Assembly (NCBI GenBank): GCA_024278835.1 | Contig: JAJRSK010000029.1 | Location: 91,031 to 155,030 of the forward strand | Length of the DNA stretch: 64,000 nucleotides | Direction of reading: 5' to 3' | From: Campylobacterales bacterium | GTDB taxonomy: Bacteria; Campylobacterota; Campylobacteria; Campylobacterales; QNZT01 | Shown here: piece by piece, positions 1 through 8,648 of the stretch | How the letters are laid out: each line of letters begins with the position of its first letter | Position numbering within the stretch: position 1 is the first letter of the stretch | Translations under genes and position numbers: made by a program | Notes under the pieces: generated by a model | The model's input: only the letters and a program-made list of their open reading frames with translations | The model's database searches: none | Told to the model about the DNA's origin: nothing

Positions 1-1080
1 GGAGATTATGAGAGTGCGCTTGCGCTTTATGACAAAGAGATGATTCTACATCCCAACAATCATCTCGCCGCTTTAGAGTACGCTAGAACACTTTATATGC
101 TAGGCTTTTATAAACAAGCAAGAGAAGTGTTTGTAAACGTGTTAGCCCAAAATCCCCCTGCGCAGGTACAACACAATATCCATCTCTTTTTGGAAAAAAT
201 TGAGAACAAACTCACTACGCATAGCTTTACGGGGACTATCATGATAGGTGCCACCTATGATGACAATCTAGGCTACACCACTTCTTCCCCGACATTTAAC
301 TATGGTGGATTGACCTTAGAAAACGATACCAACAAAACAAAAGGATTTTACAACACACTCAATCTTCTCCTCTCACATCATTATCAAAAAGAGCATTTTT
401 CTTGGGAGAGCAGTTTTTATACCTACAACGAATTTCAACAACAAAACAATATCTCAGCACTCAACCTACTACATCTTTCAACAGCTATCTCAAAAAGTTA
501 CAATAACTTTAAAATCACACTACCCGTAGCTATATCACACACATGGTTTGCACAAAAAAGAGACACACTTAGTCTCATGACACAGCCTAGCTTCATCTTC
601 AAAGTATCCAACAAAACACAACTTGCACTACAAACACTCTATCGTCATAGTAAAAATGAAACAGATGATGAAAAAAGTTACGGCACTTGGGGCACTAGCA
701 TCATAACAAGTAGCGTTTTTAAACAAAGCAGTATACAAACCAAGCTAGGATATGAAAAGGATAAAAAAGAAGAGGGGGAGAGAATCGACATCTCAAAAGA
801 AAATTTTTATGCAGGCGCGACACTAGGTTATGATGTGTTAACAGATAGCCAACTATTTTTACGCTATTTATATCTAGAGAGCCACTATAGCGATAGTGAC
901 CCAACTCTAGCCTATGCGAGAGAAGATAAGAAAAATCAACTCACGCTAGGCATGAAACAGGGCATCAGCAAAAAAAGTGCACTATCACTCATATATACCT
1001 ATCTCAACAATCACTCAAACATCAACAGTTACAGCTATAAGAAAAATGCCTACACGCTAAACTATAATTATGACTTTTAG
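1..1080 (+). CDS. TPR plus outer-membrane beta-barrel protein, 5' partial
   Basis: The reading frame is open from base 1, so the start lies outside the window; an internal ATG at 40 is not the likely start because the codons before it continue a TPR-like helix pair. About the first 60 residues are TPR-like (ALEYARTLYMLGFYKQAREVF). The remaining 280 or so alternate polar and aromatic residues in beta-strand fashion and end in a terminal Phe (NYNYDF), typical of an outer-membrane barrel. This TPR-then-barrel layout resembles the Slam/DUF560 family, which moves lipoproteins to the surface; that assignment is inference. The stop codon overlaps the dapD stop on the other strand by 3 bases. One TATCATGATA copy lies at 237-246 and is read as Ile-Met-Ile. 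Confidence 0.75.
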   Translation, partial: GDYESALALYDKEMILHPNNHLAALEYARTLYMLGFYKQAREVFVNVLAQNPPAQVQHNIHLFLEKIENKLTTHSFTGTIMIGATYDDNLGYTTSSPTFNYGGLTLENDTNKTKGFYNTLNLLLSHHYQKEHFSWESSFYTYNEFQQQNNISALNLLHLSTAISKSYNNFKITLPVAISHTWFAQKRDTLSLMTQPSFIFKVSNKTQLALQTLYRHSKNETDDEKSYGTWGTSIITSSVFKQSSIQTKLGYEKDKKEEGERIDISKENFYAGATLGYDVLTDSQLFLRYLYLESHYSDSDPTLAYAREDKKNQLTLGMKQGISKKSALSLIYTYLNNHSNINSYSYKKNAYTLNYNYDF

Positions 1081-2282
1081 TGCAAGTCCGCGTTTAGCTT
1101 CACTTCTCTCGTACTTCTAAAAGCTTTTATAGCACCAGTAAGAGAATCTTCTCTAAAATGAATCCCATTTAAGCCCGCCAAAACAGCCCCTTTGAAAACA
1201 TCTGTATCAGCAGAAGTCCATTCTGGATTTGCCTCTTTGATTTTGTTAAATTCATCCGTATTGATAGAGATTTTAGTCCCTGCAAGGATAGAAACACCTG
1301 CATCTACGATACAGCCGTCCCCTAGAGGGATACCTGTCACAGAGTTGGCACCTAAGAGTGTATTTTCACCGATAGAGATAGGGTTTCCATCTGTTCCAGA
1401 AAGCACACCAAGTATACTCGCACCACCACCTACATCAGATCCTGCTCCTACGATAGCAGATGAAGAGATACGCCCCTCTACCATCACAGGCCCCGTCGTT
1501 CCAGCATTAAAATTGATATAAGAAGCACCTGGCATGACCGTCGTACCAGCGTGTAACTGTGCACCCATTCGTACTTTTGATGCATCAAGGATTCTTGTAT
1601 TATCTGCTGGGATAACATGCTGTAAAAATCTTGGGAATTTATCCACAGAAGAAATCTCAGGATACATGCCATCTAGTTTTAACGAAATTTCATTTTCTCT
1701 TAACCAGTCAAGTTCGATAGGCATATTGCCAGACCATGCGACATTTTCAAGCTTTCCAAATGCACCATCAAGATTGACTGAGCGAAGGGCTACTTTTGCC
1801 TCAGAGAGTCCATAAAGCTTGAGGTAAATTGCTTCTACACTTTGAGGCGCACTATCTTCAAAAAGAAATACTATTTTAAAAGAAGTCTCGTCAACTTGTT
1901 GTGACATAAATAGCTCGGAAAGATGCTTAATCACTTGTACATTTTTATGATCATTGCCTGCTGCTTCTTCAATATAAGGAGTAAAAATATTCATAGCATT
2001 TTCAACAAAATCACGAGATACTTCTGTGACAAACTCACTTGCTGAAAAATCAACATTTACACCAGCATCTGCTAAAGATGCTGCAAAAACTGCTGCTGAA
2101 CCAAAGTTTTCGTTCCAGTTAGTTAAGGCAAATGTCGCCTGTAAAATCTTGTCTTCATTTTTTTGACCACGATCAATTCTAGTAATACCAAATGCAATTG
2201 GATCTCTATAACCAGAAACTGTTTTAGCTGACTCTACAAACGAAGCAAATGCTTCTTTACTCATTACCTTATCTATTGCCAT
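1077..2282 (-). CDS. dapD: tetrahydrodipicolinate N-succinyltransferase, epsilon type
   Basis: Succinylates tetrahydrodipicolinate in the succinylase branch of lysine and meso-diaminopimelate synthesis, in the cytoplasm. At 401 aa it is much longer than the enterobacterial enzyme of about 270 aa and matches the long form found in Campylobacterota. The C-terminal third carries hexapeptide repeats of a left-handed beta-helix (for example AGTTVMPGASYINFNAGTTG and IGENTLLGANSVTGIPLGDG). It starts 3 bases after the stop of the helicase C-terminal half, so the two are probably co-transcribed. The sequence GAGGATAAAAT just before the ATG supplies the ribosome binding site. Confidence 0.93.
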   Translation of the reverse strand: MAIDKVMSKEAFASFVESAKTVSGYRDPIAFGITRIDRGQKNEDKILQATFALTNWNENFGSAAVFAASLADAGVNVDFSASEFVTEVSRDFVENAMNIFTPYIEEAAGNDHKNVQVIKHLSELFMSQQVDETSFKIVFLFEDSAPQSVEAIYLKLYGLSEAKVALRSVNLDGAFGKLENVAWSGNMPIELDWLRENEISLKLDGMYPEISSVDKFPRFLQHVIPADNTRILDASKVRMGAQLHAGTTVMPGASYINFNAGTTGPVMVEGRISSSAIVGAGSDVGGGASILGVLSGTDGNPISIGENTLLGANSVTGIPLGDGCIVDAGVSILAGTKISINTDEFNKIKEANPEWTSADTDVFKGAVLAGLNGIHFREDSLTGAIKAFRSTREVKLNADLH

Positions 2283-2285
2283 ATT

Positions 2286-3119
2286 TTATCCTCTATTACT
2301 GTTGTTACTTCTATTTCCGCCGCTGTTACCACCACGATTGCCACCGCTATTTCGACTACCACCACGGTTTCCGCCACCGCTATTTCGATTGTTATTGCCA
2401 CGGTATCCACCACCGCCACCACTTCTATTTCTTCCGCTACGGTTTCTACCACCACGATTTCTTCCACCATCGCCACCACGACCAGCATTTGCCATGAGTC
2501 TGTCAACTTCTGCGATAGTTTTACCGATACGGTCACTTCCTTGGATATCGTTTTCACTATAGAGCATAGAAGCTAGTTTAAGCGCTATATCTTCATCTGA
2601 AAGTTCAGTTTTCAGATTTTCTACTAGTTCACGTGCTAAGTCTGAAATCTCTTGTTTTTTAAGATTATCTATCATCTTGTCTTTTTGTTGCATCTGTACA
2701 TCACGAATCGTAGGAATCACTTTTGACTCTAGCGTAGAGCCTACATCTTTTTGAATTTTTTTAAGTGAATTAAACTCTCTTGGTGTCACGATAGAGATAG
2801 CCATGCCATCTTTACCCGCACGACCCGTTCGTCCGATACGATGCACATAAGACTCAGAATCAAAAGGAATATGATAGTTAAATACATGAGATACATCTCT
2901 CACATCTAAACCACGAGCCGCAACATCAGTCGCTATCAATGTCTCAAAGCTTCCTCTTTTAAAAGCACGGATAACATCTTCACGTTGACGTTGTTCCATA
3001 TCACCATGTAAGCCCTTAGCACTCTGTCCTTGTGCCATCAAATAATCTGCAAGTCTATCTACTTCTCTTTTTGTACGACAAAAAACGATACTTTTCACTG
3101 GATTTTTAAAATCCATCAA
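2286..3119 (-). CDS. DEAD-box RNA helicase, C-terminal half after an in-frame amber codon
   Basis: Second RecA-like domain of a DEAD-box helicase: it keeps motifs IV to VI (SIVFCRTKREVDRL, ATDVAARGLD, YVHRIGRTGRAGK). It is followed by a linker and a tail of about 65 residues rich in RGG, RNR and SGG, a typical RNA-binding extension. The frame is continuous with the upstream half; only a TAG at 3147-3149 separates them, followed by ten codons (RERDDALIRL) before ATGGAT. The start given here is a TTG directly before that ATG and has no convincing Shine-Dalgarno sequence, so independent translation is doubtful. Either this is the 3' part of a broken gene, the stop is a sequence error, or the codon is read through. 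Two TATCATGATA-free low-complexity stretches in the tail make long antisense open frames that are not genes. Confidence 0.75.
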   Translation of the reverse strand: MMDFKNPVKSIVFCRTKREVDRLADYLMAQGQSAKGLHGDMEQRQREDVIRAFKRGSFETLIATDVAARGLDVRDVSHVFNYHIPFDSESYVHRIGRTGRAGKDGMAISIVTPREFNSLKKIQKDVGSTLESKVIPTIRDVQMQQKDKMIDNLKKQEISDLARELVENLKTELSDEDIALKLASMLYSENDIQGSDRIGKTIAEVDRLMANAGRGGDGGRNRGGRNRSGRNRSGGGGGYRGNNNRNSGGGNRGGSRNSGGNRGGNSGGNRSNNSNRG

Positions 3120-3146
3120 ACGAATAAGTGCGTCATCTCTTTCTCT

Positions 3147-3806
3147 CTATTCAACCACATAATAAAGTTGTTTGATGTTTTCATTGGTGGTGTTTGTTTT
3201 AGTGATAGTCACAAACTCAGGACGATACAAAATCGTCTCTGCCAACATCTTGATAGGCTTAGGCATCGTCGCTGAGAAAAGAAGCGTTTGACGTGTACTT
3301 GGAAAATACGTAAATATCTCTTTGATATCATCTAAAAATCCCATGTCCAACATCTCATCTGCTTCATCCAAAACCACATACTTAGGGTTGATGCTAATTT
3401 CACCTTTGTTTAAAAGATCCAAAAATCTACCTGGTGTCGCTACGATGATACCTGCACTGTTGATGTGTTTGATTTGTCTACTATACGATGAACCACCATA
3501 AACAGTCGCTGTGGAAGTGTTAAAGTTTCTAGCAAATCTAAACAGTTCATCACTCACTTGTGTGGCAAGTTCTCTTGTTGGCACGATAACGACCATCTCA
3601 ACATCACCATTGTGTTCCATCATGTTGATGATAGGCAGTCCAAATGCCGCTGTTTTTCCTGTACCAGTTTGCGCTTGTGCTACGATATCTTTTCCCTCAA
3701 GTACGATTGGCATCGCATCTTGTTGTACGGGGCTAGGTTCTGTGAACCCTGCATCTTTGATAGCGCGCGCTAAGGGTGCTTTAAAATTAAAGTCTTCAAA
3801 AGTCAT
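3147..3806 (-). CDS. DEAD-box RNA helicase, N-terminal half ending at an in-frame amber codon
   Basis: First RecA-like domain (219 aa) with the Q motif (FTEPSPVQQDAMP), Walker A AQTGTGKT, PTRELA, the DEAD box (VLDEADEMLDMGF) and SAT. It would unwind RNA in ribosome assembly or mRNA decay (RhlE/DeaD-like). It ends in LYYVVE-TAG; in related proteins a charged residue of a conserved E-R-E-R stretch follows, so TAG probably replaced a sense codon such as GAG or AAG. A lone N-terminal RecA domain would not be expected to be an active helicase. With the downstream half the full product would be 506 aa including one residue at the TAG. The start ATG lies 15 bases after the SD-like AAGAAAAATAT region; no better one is seen. 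Confidence 0.8.
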   Translation of the reverse strand: MTFEDFNFKAPLARAIKDAGFTEPSPVQQDAMPIVLEGKDIVAQAQTGTGKTAAFGLPIINMMEHNGDVEMVVIVPTRELATQVSDELFRFARNFNTSTATVYGGSSYSRQIKHINSAGIIVATPGRFLDLLNKGEISINPKYVVLDEADEMLDMGFLDDIKEIFTYFPSTRQTLLFSATMPKPIKMLAETILYRPEFVTITKTNTTNENIKQLYYVVE

Positions 3807-4011
3807 ATATTTTTCTTTATGTTAGTATCATAAACACTACTAAGAACCAACATCTTTCAGTTTTTATCTTTCTATTAACCGACGATTCTCACGAAATTTT
3901 ACCTTGATAAAGAGTGTGAAGTGTGTTGGTTATTGGGAGTATTTATGTAGACGCGATGATAGCGAAAGTAAGCTTCATAAAAACTTACCTTCTCATACTA
4001 TCATGATAGCG

Positions 4012-4905
4012 TTAGTTTGCAAGCAAGTCTTTGAGGCTCTCTTTGGGATTTTTTCCTTTTATAATGGCATTGACTTCTATAGCGATAGGCACATAGATAT
4101 CTTCTTTTTTGGCGATTTTTACGATGGCTTCAGCGGTAGGTACACCCTCCGCCACTTCACCTAAATCTTCCAAAATAGCATCCATACTTTTTCCCTCAGC
4201 TAGTGCTAACCCGACACGATAATTACGTGAGAGTTTAGAAGAAGCAGTTAAAAACAAATCTCCCGAACCACCAAGTCCTATAAAGCTATCTTTTGATGCG
4301 CCAAAATGTTTTCCAAAGCGCATCATCTCTACTAAACCACGTGATATCAAAGATGCCCGAGCATTATTGCCAAGTCCCAAGCCTTCACAAATACCACTCG
4401 CAATCGCAATGACATTTTTGTACGCCCCACTCACCTCTGCTCCCATTACGTCAGTAGAGGTGTATGTCTTGATAAAAGAGGGGAAAAAAGTGCTATATTT
4501 TTCTGAGAGTTTATTATTGGTTGAACTGATGACCAACGCACAAGGAAGCCCCTGTATTACCTCCGCAGCAAAAGAAGGTCCAGAGATAAACGCCATATTT
4601 TCTTCAGGGACAAAGGCAGAAAATACTTCATTTAAAAACTTCCCAGAACTGACTTCTATCCCTTTTGATGCGACCAAAATCTTCTGATTGTTAAAGACAA
4701 AGTTATTTTCTAACCACGCTCTTGCATGTTGGGCAGAAATCGCAAAAACTAAGTATTCCAAAGAGAGTATCTCATCCACAGAGACAAAGTGTGGAATCTC
4801 TTTTTGCCTTCGTGAGGTAATAAATACTTCATTGTCAGGATTTTTTGAAAAAGCATACTGCAAAGCTTGACCCCATTTTCCCGCACCTATGATTCCTATC
4901 TTCAT
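4012..4905 (-). CDS. gpsA: NAD(P)-dependent glycerol-3-phosphate dehydrogenase
   Basis: Reduces dihydroxyacetone phosphate to sn-glycerol 3-phosphate, the first step towards phospholipids. The N-terminus has the dinucleotide-binding signature GIIGAGKWGQAL, and the C-terminal domain carries the conserved VMGAEVSGAYKNVIAIASG segment with the catalytic Lys and GLGGSGDLFLT. At 297 aa it is slightly short but complete. Its ATG overlaps the stop of the upstream RCK gene in an ATGA (4 bases), so they are translationally coupled. The 205 bases downstream to the helicase start hold no gene but contain a TATCATGATA at 3999-4008. Confidence 0.93.
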   Translation of the reverse strand: MKIGIIGAGKWGQALQYAFSKNPDNEVFITSRRQKEIPHFVSVDEILSLEYLVFAISAQHARAWLENNFVFNNQKILVASKGIEVSSGKFLNEVFSAFVPEENMAFISGPSFAAEVIQGLPCALVISSTNNKLSEKYSTFFPSFIKTYTSTDVMGAEVSGAYKNVIAIASGICEGLGLGNNARASLISRGLVEMMRFGKHFGASKDSFIGLGGSGDLFLTASSKLSRNYRVGLALAEGKSMDAILEDLGEVAEGVPTAEAIVKIAKKEDIYVPIAIEVNAIIKGKNPKESLKDLLAN

Positions 4906-5576
4906 TTTAGCCCCTTTTTGAGTTTTGCTATATTTTTCTTATCACCGATTACGACCAAAATATCACCCTCTCGCATCTTACGATAAATCTTATGCGTATT
5001 ATAATAAAATTTACCACCCTCTTTTGCTGCATGTACCCCTATCATGATGATATCATACTCCGATTCTAAAGTAAGTTTACGAAACTGTTCCCCGATGATA
5101 CTTGTCTCTTGGGGCACGACAACCTCTGCTATCTCTATAGAGAGATCACTATAAATGATTTGGTCAAAGACATCAAAAATCTTCGGCTTTTGCAAAACCC
5201 TAAAAATTCTATGAGAACCCAAATCATAAGGGTTAACCGTATAGCTAGCCCCTGCTAGTAGCATCTTTTTTTCATCATTGACTGTGGCAGCCAGAGAGAT
5301 AATTTTAAGATTTTGATTGAGTTTGCGCGCAGAGAGTGTGACAAAAAGATTATTATTGTACTCTTCATGCATACAAAAAAATGTCTCAATCTCCTTTTCT
5401 ATGCCTATCTCTTTGAGATATATATCTTTTGTGATATCCAAGCAGCGCGCACCAAATCCATCCCCAAGAGCACTCTCTACATCTTCTTCGCTACAAGAGA
5501 CGATAAAAAATGCTATGCTCCGTGCTTTTAACATCTTTGCTAACTCTCTGGCTGTTTTTCCATATCCATATATCAC
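4902..5576 (-). CDS. TrkA-N/TrkA-C (RCK) potassium-channel regulatory protein
   Basis: Cytoplasmic nucleotide-binding RCK protein of 224 aa with an N-terminal Rossmann domain (MIYGYGKTARELAKML) and a C-terminal TrkA-C domain ending near DILVVIGDKKNIAKLKKGLK. It directly follows the channel gene and resembles that channel's own RCK part, so it may form mixed gating rings with it (inference). The GTG at 5576 starts inside the first beta-strand. The frame extends upstream through ATC AAA CAG TTA to the channel stop codon, and the only good ribosome site (AAAGGA) sits 6 bases before that ATC but 18 before the GTG. The real start may therefore be an unusual ATC, or GTG with poor spacing. Confidence 0.82.
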   Translation of the reverse strand: MIYGYGKTARELAKMLKARSIAFFIVSCSEEDVESALGDGFGARCLDITKDIYLKEIGIEKEIETFFCMHEEYNNNLFVTLSARKLNQNLKIISLAATVNDEKKMLLAGASYTVNPYDLGSHRIFRVLQKPKIFDVFDQIIYSDLSIEIAEVVVPQETSIIGEQFRKLTLESEYDIIMIGVHAAKEGGKFYYNTHKIYRKMREGDILVVIGDKKNIAKLKKGLK

Positions 5577-5591
5577 TAACTGTTTGATGGC

Positions 5592-7142
5592 TTATCCTTT
5601 AAAAAGAGTCAGTTTAAATGCAATGATATCTTCTCTATCCCCAATCACCATCAAGACATCATGCTCTCTTAATATAAATATCTCATCTTTAGGGTGAAAA
5701 TAAAACTTATCCTGCTCATTTGCCCGCACCAATCCCAAAAGCTTGAGGTTAAAATGCTTTAAGTTTAACTTTTTTAAAGATAGATGATACGCTTTTGACT
5801 CTTTGGCAATTTCTATCTCTTCGAGGATAGGGTCTTCTCGCTCTAAAAGTATATTATCAATAGCCCCATAGGCAATCGGTGCTTCCAGATACTCCATAGC
5901 TGCAATAGCCGCACTTTTATAAGGGAAAATCGCCTCTTTAGCACCTGCAATCTCTAGTTTTAACTTTGCCTCTTTTTTATTGACCCTGGAGTAGACGACA
6001 GTATCGCTATTAAGTGATTTTAAAGATAAAATGATAGAGAGGTTAAGGGCATCATTATCTGTTAAGGCCACAGCATGTTTAAGTTTACTATCACACCTCA
6101 GTAATTCCAAAACATCCATATCAGAGGCATCTGCATGTAAGGCTAAAAATTTCTCTTTTTTAGCTTCTTCTATCTCTCCAGCATTCACATCAAGTACCAC
6201 AAACTTTTCACCTGCACGATATAATTCTCTGGCTAACTCTTTCCCCATCTTACCATATCCACAGATAAGCACATACGATTTTAATTTTGCTATCTCATTG
6301 AGCACATGTTGTTCTTTCACCTCTTCTAACTTCTCCGTCATGGAGGTCGTAATGATAGAGGTCATAAATGAGATGATAGCAATCCCTCCCATGATAAGAA
6401 ACATCGTGATAAAACGCCCTGCCGATGTTTGTGGTGTGATATCTCCAAAACCCACGGTAGTGATAGTGACGACTGCCCAGTAAATCGCGTCAAAAAAGGT
6501 ATCTATCTTTTCATTGCCCCCCGCCCCTTCAAAGATATAAATCACCGTTGAAGCAAAAAATACCATAAAAGAGAAGATAACAAGTAAGGTAACAAACTCA
6601 TAGCGTTTCTCAGTAAAAACCCGCAGTAAAAAATTGAGATTTTGTGTATATCTAAAGACTTTAAAGAGCCTAAAAAGTAGTAAAAAACGTAGTACTCTTA
6701 GTGGTCGATAAGAAGGAAGAATTGCTAACAAATCAATAATAGACATAGGAGAGATAACGAAGCGAAACTTCTCTAAAAGGGCTGGTTTTAAAAGCATCCA
6801 TGCCGTTGAATTCTTCTCCTCTACCTCATATTGTTCATGTGTTTCAATGATAGACATATGGGCATTACTACTCACCCAAAAACGTCCCAACCACTCTAGT
6901 ATAAAGATAACAACAGCCACCATTTCAAAGATGTAGACGATAGGAGGCAAGGCATGTTTTATCTCTAAAATCAGGATTAAAATAGTACTTAAGACTAAAA
7001 AAATCATAAAAATATCAAAATATTTTTTTTTAACAGAGGCTTCTCCTTCTAAAATTTCAAAGGCAAACCTCTTTATCTTTTTATAACGCTTAGAGGCTTC
7101 TAAGGCATAAGAAAATGTTAAAAGCCACCTTTTAAATGTCAT
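5592..7142 (-). CDS. six-TM voltage-sensor-type K+ channel with RCK domain
   Basis: 516 aa. Residues about 40 to 260 hold six membrane segments; the S4-like helix around 145-165 has regularly spaced arginines (RPLRVLRFLLLFRLFKVFR), and the selectivity filter TTVGFGD is at 228-234. From about 290 a TrkA-N Rossmann domain (LICGYGKMGKELARELYRAG) and then a TrkA-C domain follow. It should be a K+ channel gated by voltage and/or nucleotides in the inner membrane. The ATG shares one base with the gatB stop (TAATG). A run of nine A bases encodes Lys38-Lys40 and is a possible slippage point. The next gene is a free-standing RCK protein. Confidence 0.88.
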   Translation of the reverse strand: MTFKRWLLTFSYALEASKRYKKIKRFAFEILEGEASVKKKYFDIFMIFLVLSTILILILEIKHALPPIVYIFEMVAVVIFILEWLGRFWVSSNAHMSIIETHEQYEVEEKNSTAWMLLKPALLEKFRFVISPMSIIDLLAILPSYRPLRVLRFLLLFRLFKVFRYTQNLNFLLRVFTEKRYEFVTLLVIFSFMVFFASTVIYIFEGAGGNEKIDTFFDAIYWAVVTITTVGFGDITPQTSAGRFITMFLIMGGIAIISFMTSIITTSMTEKLEEVKEQHVLNEIAKLKSYVLICGYGKMGKELARELYRAGEKFVVLDVNAGEIEEAKKEKFLALHADASDMDVLELLRCDSKLKHAVALTDNDALNLSIILSLKSLNSDTVVYSRVNKKEAKLKLEIAGAKEAIFPYKSAAIAAMEYLEAPIAYGAIDNILLEREDPILEEIEIAKESKAYHLSLKKLNLKHFNLKLLGLVRANEQDKFYFHPKDEIFILREHDVLMVIGDREDIIAFKLTLFKG

Positions 7143-8557
7143 TAAGCGAGTTTGTTCTTTAAAATTTCATTGACTTTGGCAGGGTTGGCGCTTCCTTTGC
7201 TCTCCTTCATCACTTGCCCTACAAAGAAACCAAGCAACTTCTCCTTGCCACCTCTGTACTGTTCAACCTTATCAGGGTTTGCAAGCAATATACCATCAAC
7301 AAGTGCTTCAATAGCCCCATCATCACTCATCTGCTTTAGACCAAGTTTATCGATAGTTTCATCAATACCCATCTCATTTTCCATCACATAATCCAGTACC
7401 TCTTTAGCCGCTTTTCCAGATATAGTACCATCATCTATACGCTTGACTAGTGTCGCCAACTTCACAGCATCTACAGGATTACTTTCAGCATTTTTTAAAC
7501 GTCCTTGAAGTTCAACAGTGAGCCAAGTCACAGAATTTTTCGCACTTGCTCCCTCTGCTAACATCTTTTCAAAAAAGTGCGCCATCTCTATATCTGCCGT
7601 AATCACTGCCGCGTCATATTCTTTGATAGCATGTTCTTTGACAAAGCGTGCCTTTTTGGCATCGGGCAATTCAGGGATGTTTTTTCCCTCTTCTAGCATC
7701 GCATCACTCACGATTACTGGCTCTAAATCAGGCTCAGGAAAGTAGCGGTAATCTGCTGCATCCTCTTTACCACGCATAGATTTTGTCTGTCCACTCTGCA
7801 CATCAAACAGTCTCGTCTCTTGATACACTTCTTCATCAAAAACGCCATCTTCCCAAGCCTCTATCTGACGCCCTATTTCATACTCGGTGGCTTTTTGGAT
7901 AAATTTAAACGAGTTCATATTTTTAATCTCGACCCGTGTATTGAGGTTTGTTGCTCCTTTTGGACGGATGGAGATATTCACATCACAGCGAAATGATCCC
8001 TCTTGCATATTGGCATCAGAGATGTCAAGGTAACGCACAATGGCATGTAACTTTTTAAGGTATCGTATCGCTTCATCGCTACTGCGCATGTCAGGGTCTG
8101 ATACGATTTCAAGTAGTGGGGTACCTGCACGGTTTAAATCTACCTTACTCTCTGCTCCATCATGGATACTTTTCCCCGCATCTTCTTCGAGGTGCGCTCT
8201 TGTAATACCGATACGCTTGCTTGAGCCATCATCAAAATCAATAATGATTTCACCACCCTCCACGATAGGAATCTCAAATTGCGAGATTTGATACCCCTTT
8301 GGGAGATCTGGATAAAAGTAGTTTTTTCGGTTAAAAATAGACTTTTTATGGATAGTTGATCCTACAGCATTACCAAAATAAATCGCCTTTTTAACCGCTT
8401 CAAAATTCAGTACCGGAAGTGCGCCAGGAAGTCCTAAACAAACAGGGCAGACATTGGTATTTGGTGCTTCACCAAAAGAGGTGGGACAGGAACAAAAAAT
8501 CTTTGTCTTGGTATTTAACTGGATATGGACTTCTAAACCGATGATAACTTCAAACAT
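7142..8557 (-). CDS. gatB: aspartyl/glutamyl-tRNA amidotransferase subunit B
   Basis: GatB activates and amidates mischarged Glu-tRNA(Gln) and Asp-tRNA(Asn) as part of GatCAB, needed because most Campylobacterota lack a full set of Gln/Asn-tRNA synthetases. The N-terminus has the family signature [20 protein letters not shown], then [15 protein letters not shown], and the C-terminus has the QqY/tail domain ([14 protein letters not shown]). Length 471 aa is normal. A TTG one codon upstream also fits, but the ATG at 8557 is preferred because AAGG lies 8 bases before it. gatA and gatC are not in the window. Confidence 0.95.
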   Translation of the reverse strand: MFEVIIGLEVHIQLNTKTKIFCSCPTSFGEAPNTNVCPVCLGLPGALPVLNFEAVKKAIYFGNAVGSTIHKKSIFNRKNYFYPDLPKGYQISQFEIPIVEGGEIIIDFDDGSSKRIGITRAHLEEDAGKSIHDGAESKVDLNRAGTPLLEIVSDPDMRSSDEAIRYLKKLHAIVRYLDISDANMQEGSFRCDVNISIRPKGATNLNTRVEIKNMNSFKFIQKATEYEIGRQIEAWEDGVFDEEVYQETRLFDVQSGQTKSMRGKEDAADYRYFPEPDLEPVIVSDAMLEEGKNIPELPDAKKARFVKEHAIKEYDAAVITADIEMAHFFEKMLAEGASAKNSVTWLTVELQGRLKNAESNPVDAVKLATLVKRIDDGTISGKAAKEVLDYVMENEMGIDETIDKLGLKQMSDDGAIEALVDGILLANPDKVEQYRGGKEKLLGFFVGQVMKESKGSANPAKVNEILKNKLA

Positions 8558-8648
8558 CAACTAAACCTTGCGTAATTATTTTTTTCATTTTACAACAATT
8601 TTCATTAGAGCAATAGAAGTTATCTAAGGAGAATAAATGCTATACGTA

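Noticed and set aside
2249-2562. Open frames on the plus strand opposite the helicase tail, rich in His/Tyr or Pro/Arg
   Set aside because: They are mirror products of the low-complexity RGG-coding DNA and have no ribosome sites or family features.
3807-4011. Small gene or ncRNA between the helicase and gpsA, including a plus-strand frame from 3904
   Set aside because: The frame runs into gpsA antisense and has no ribosome site; only weak stems and one palindrome copy are present.
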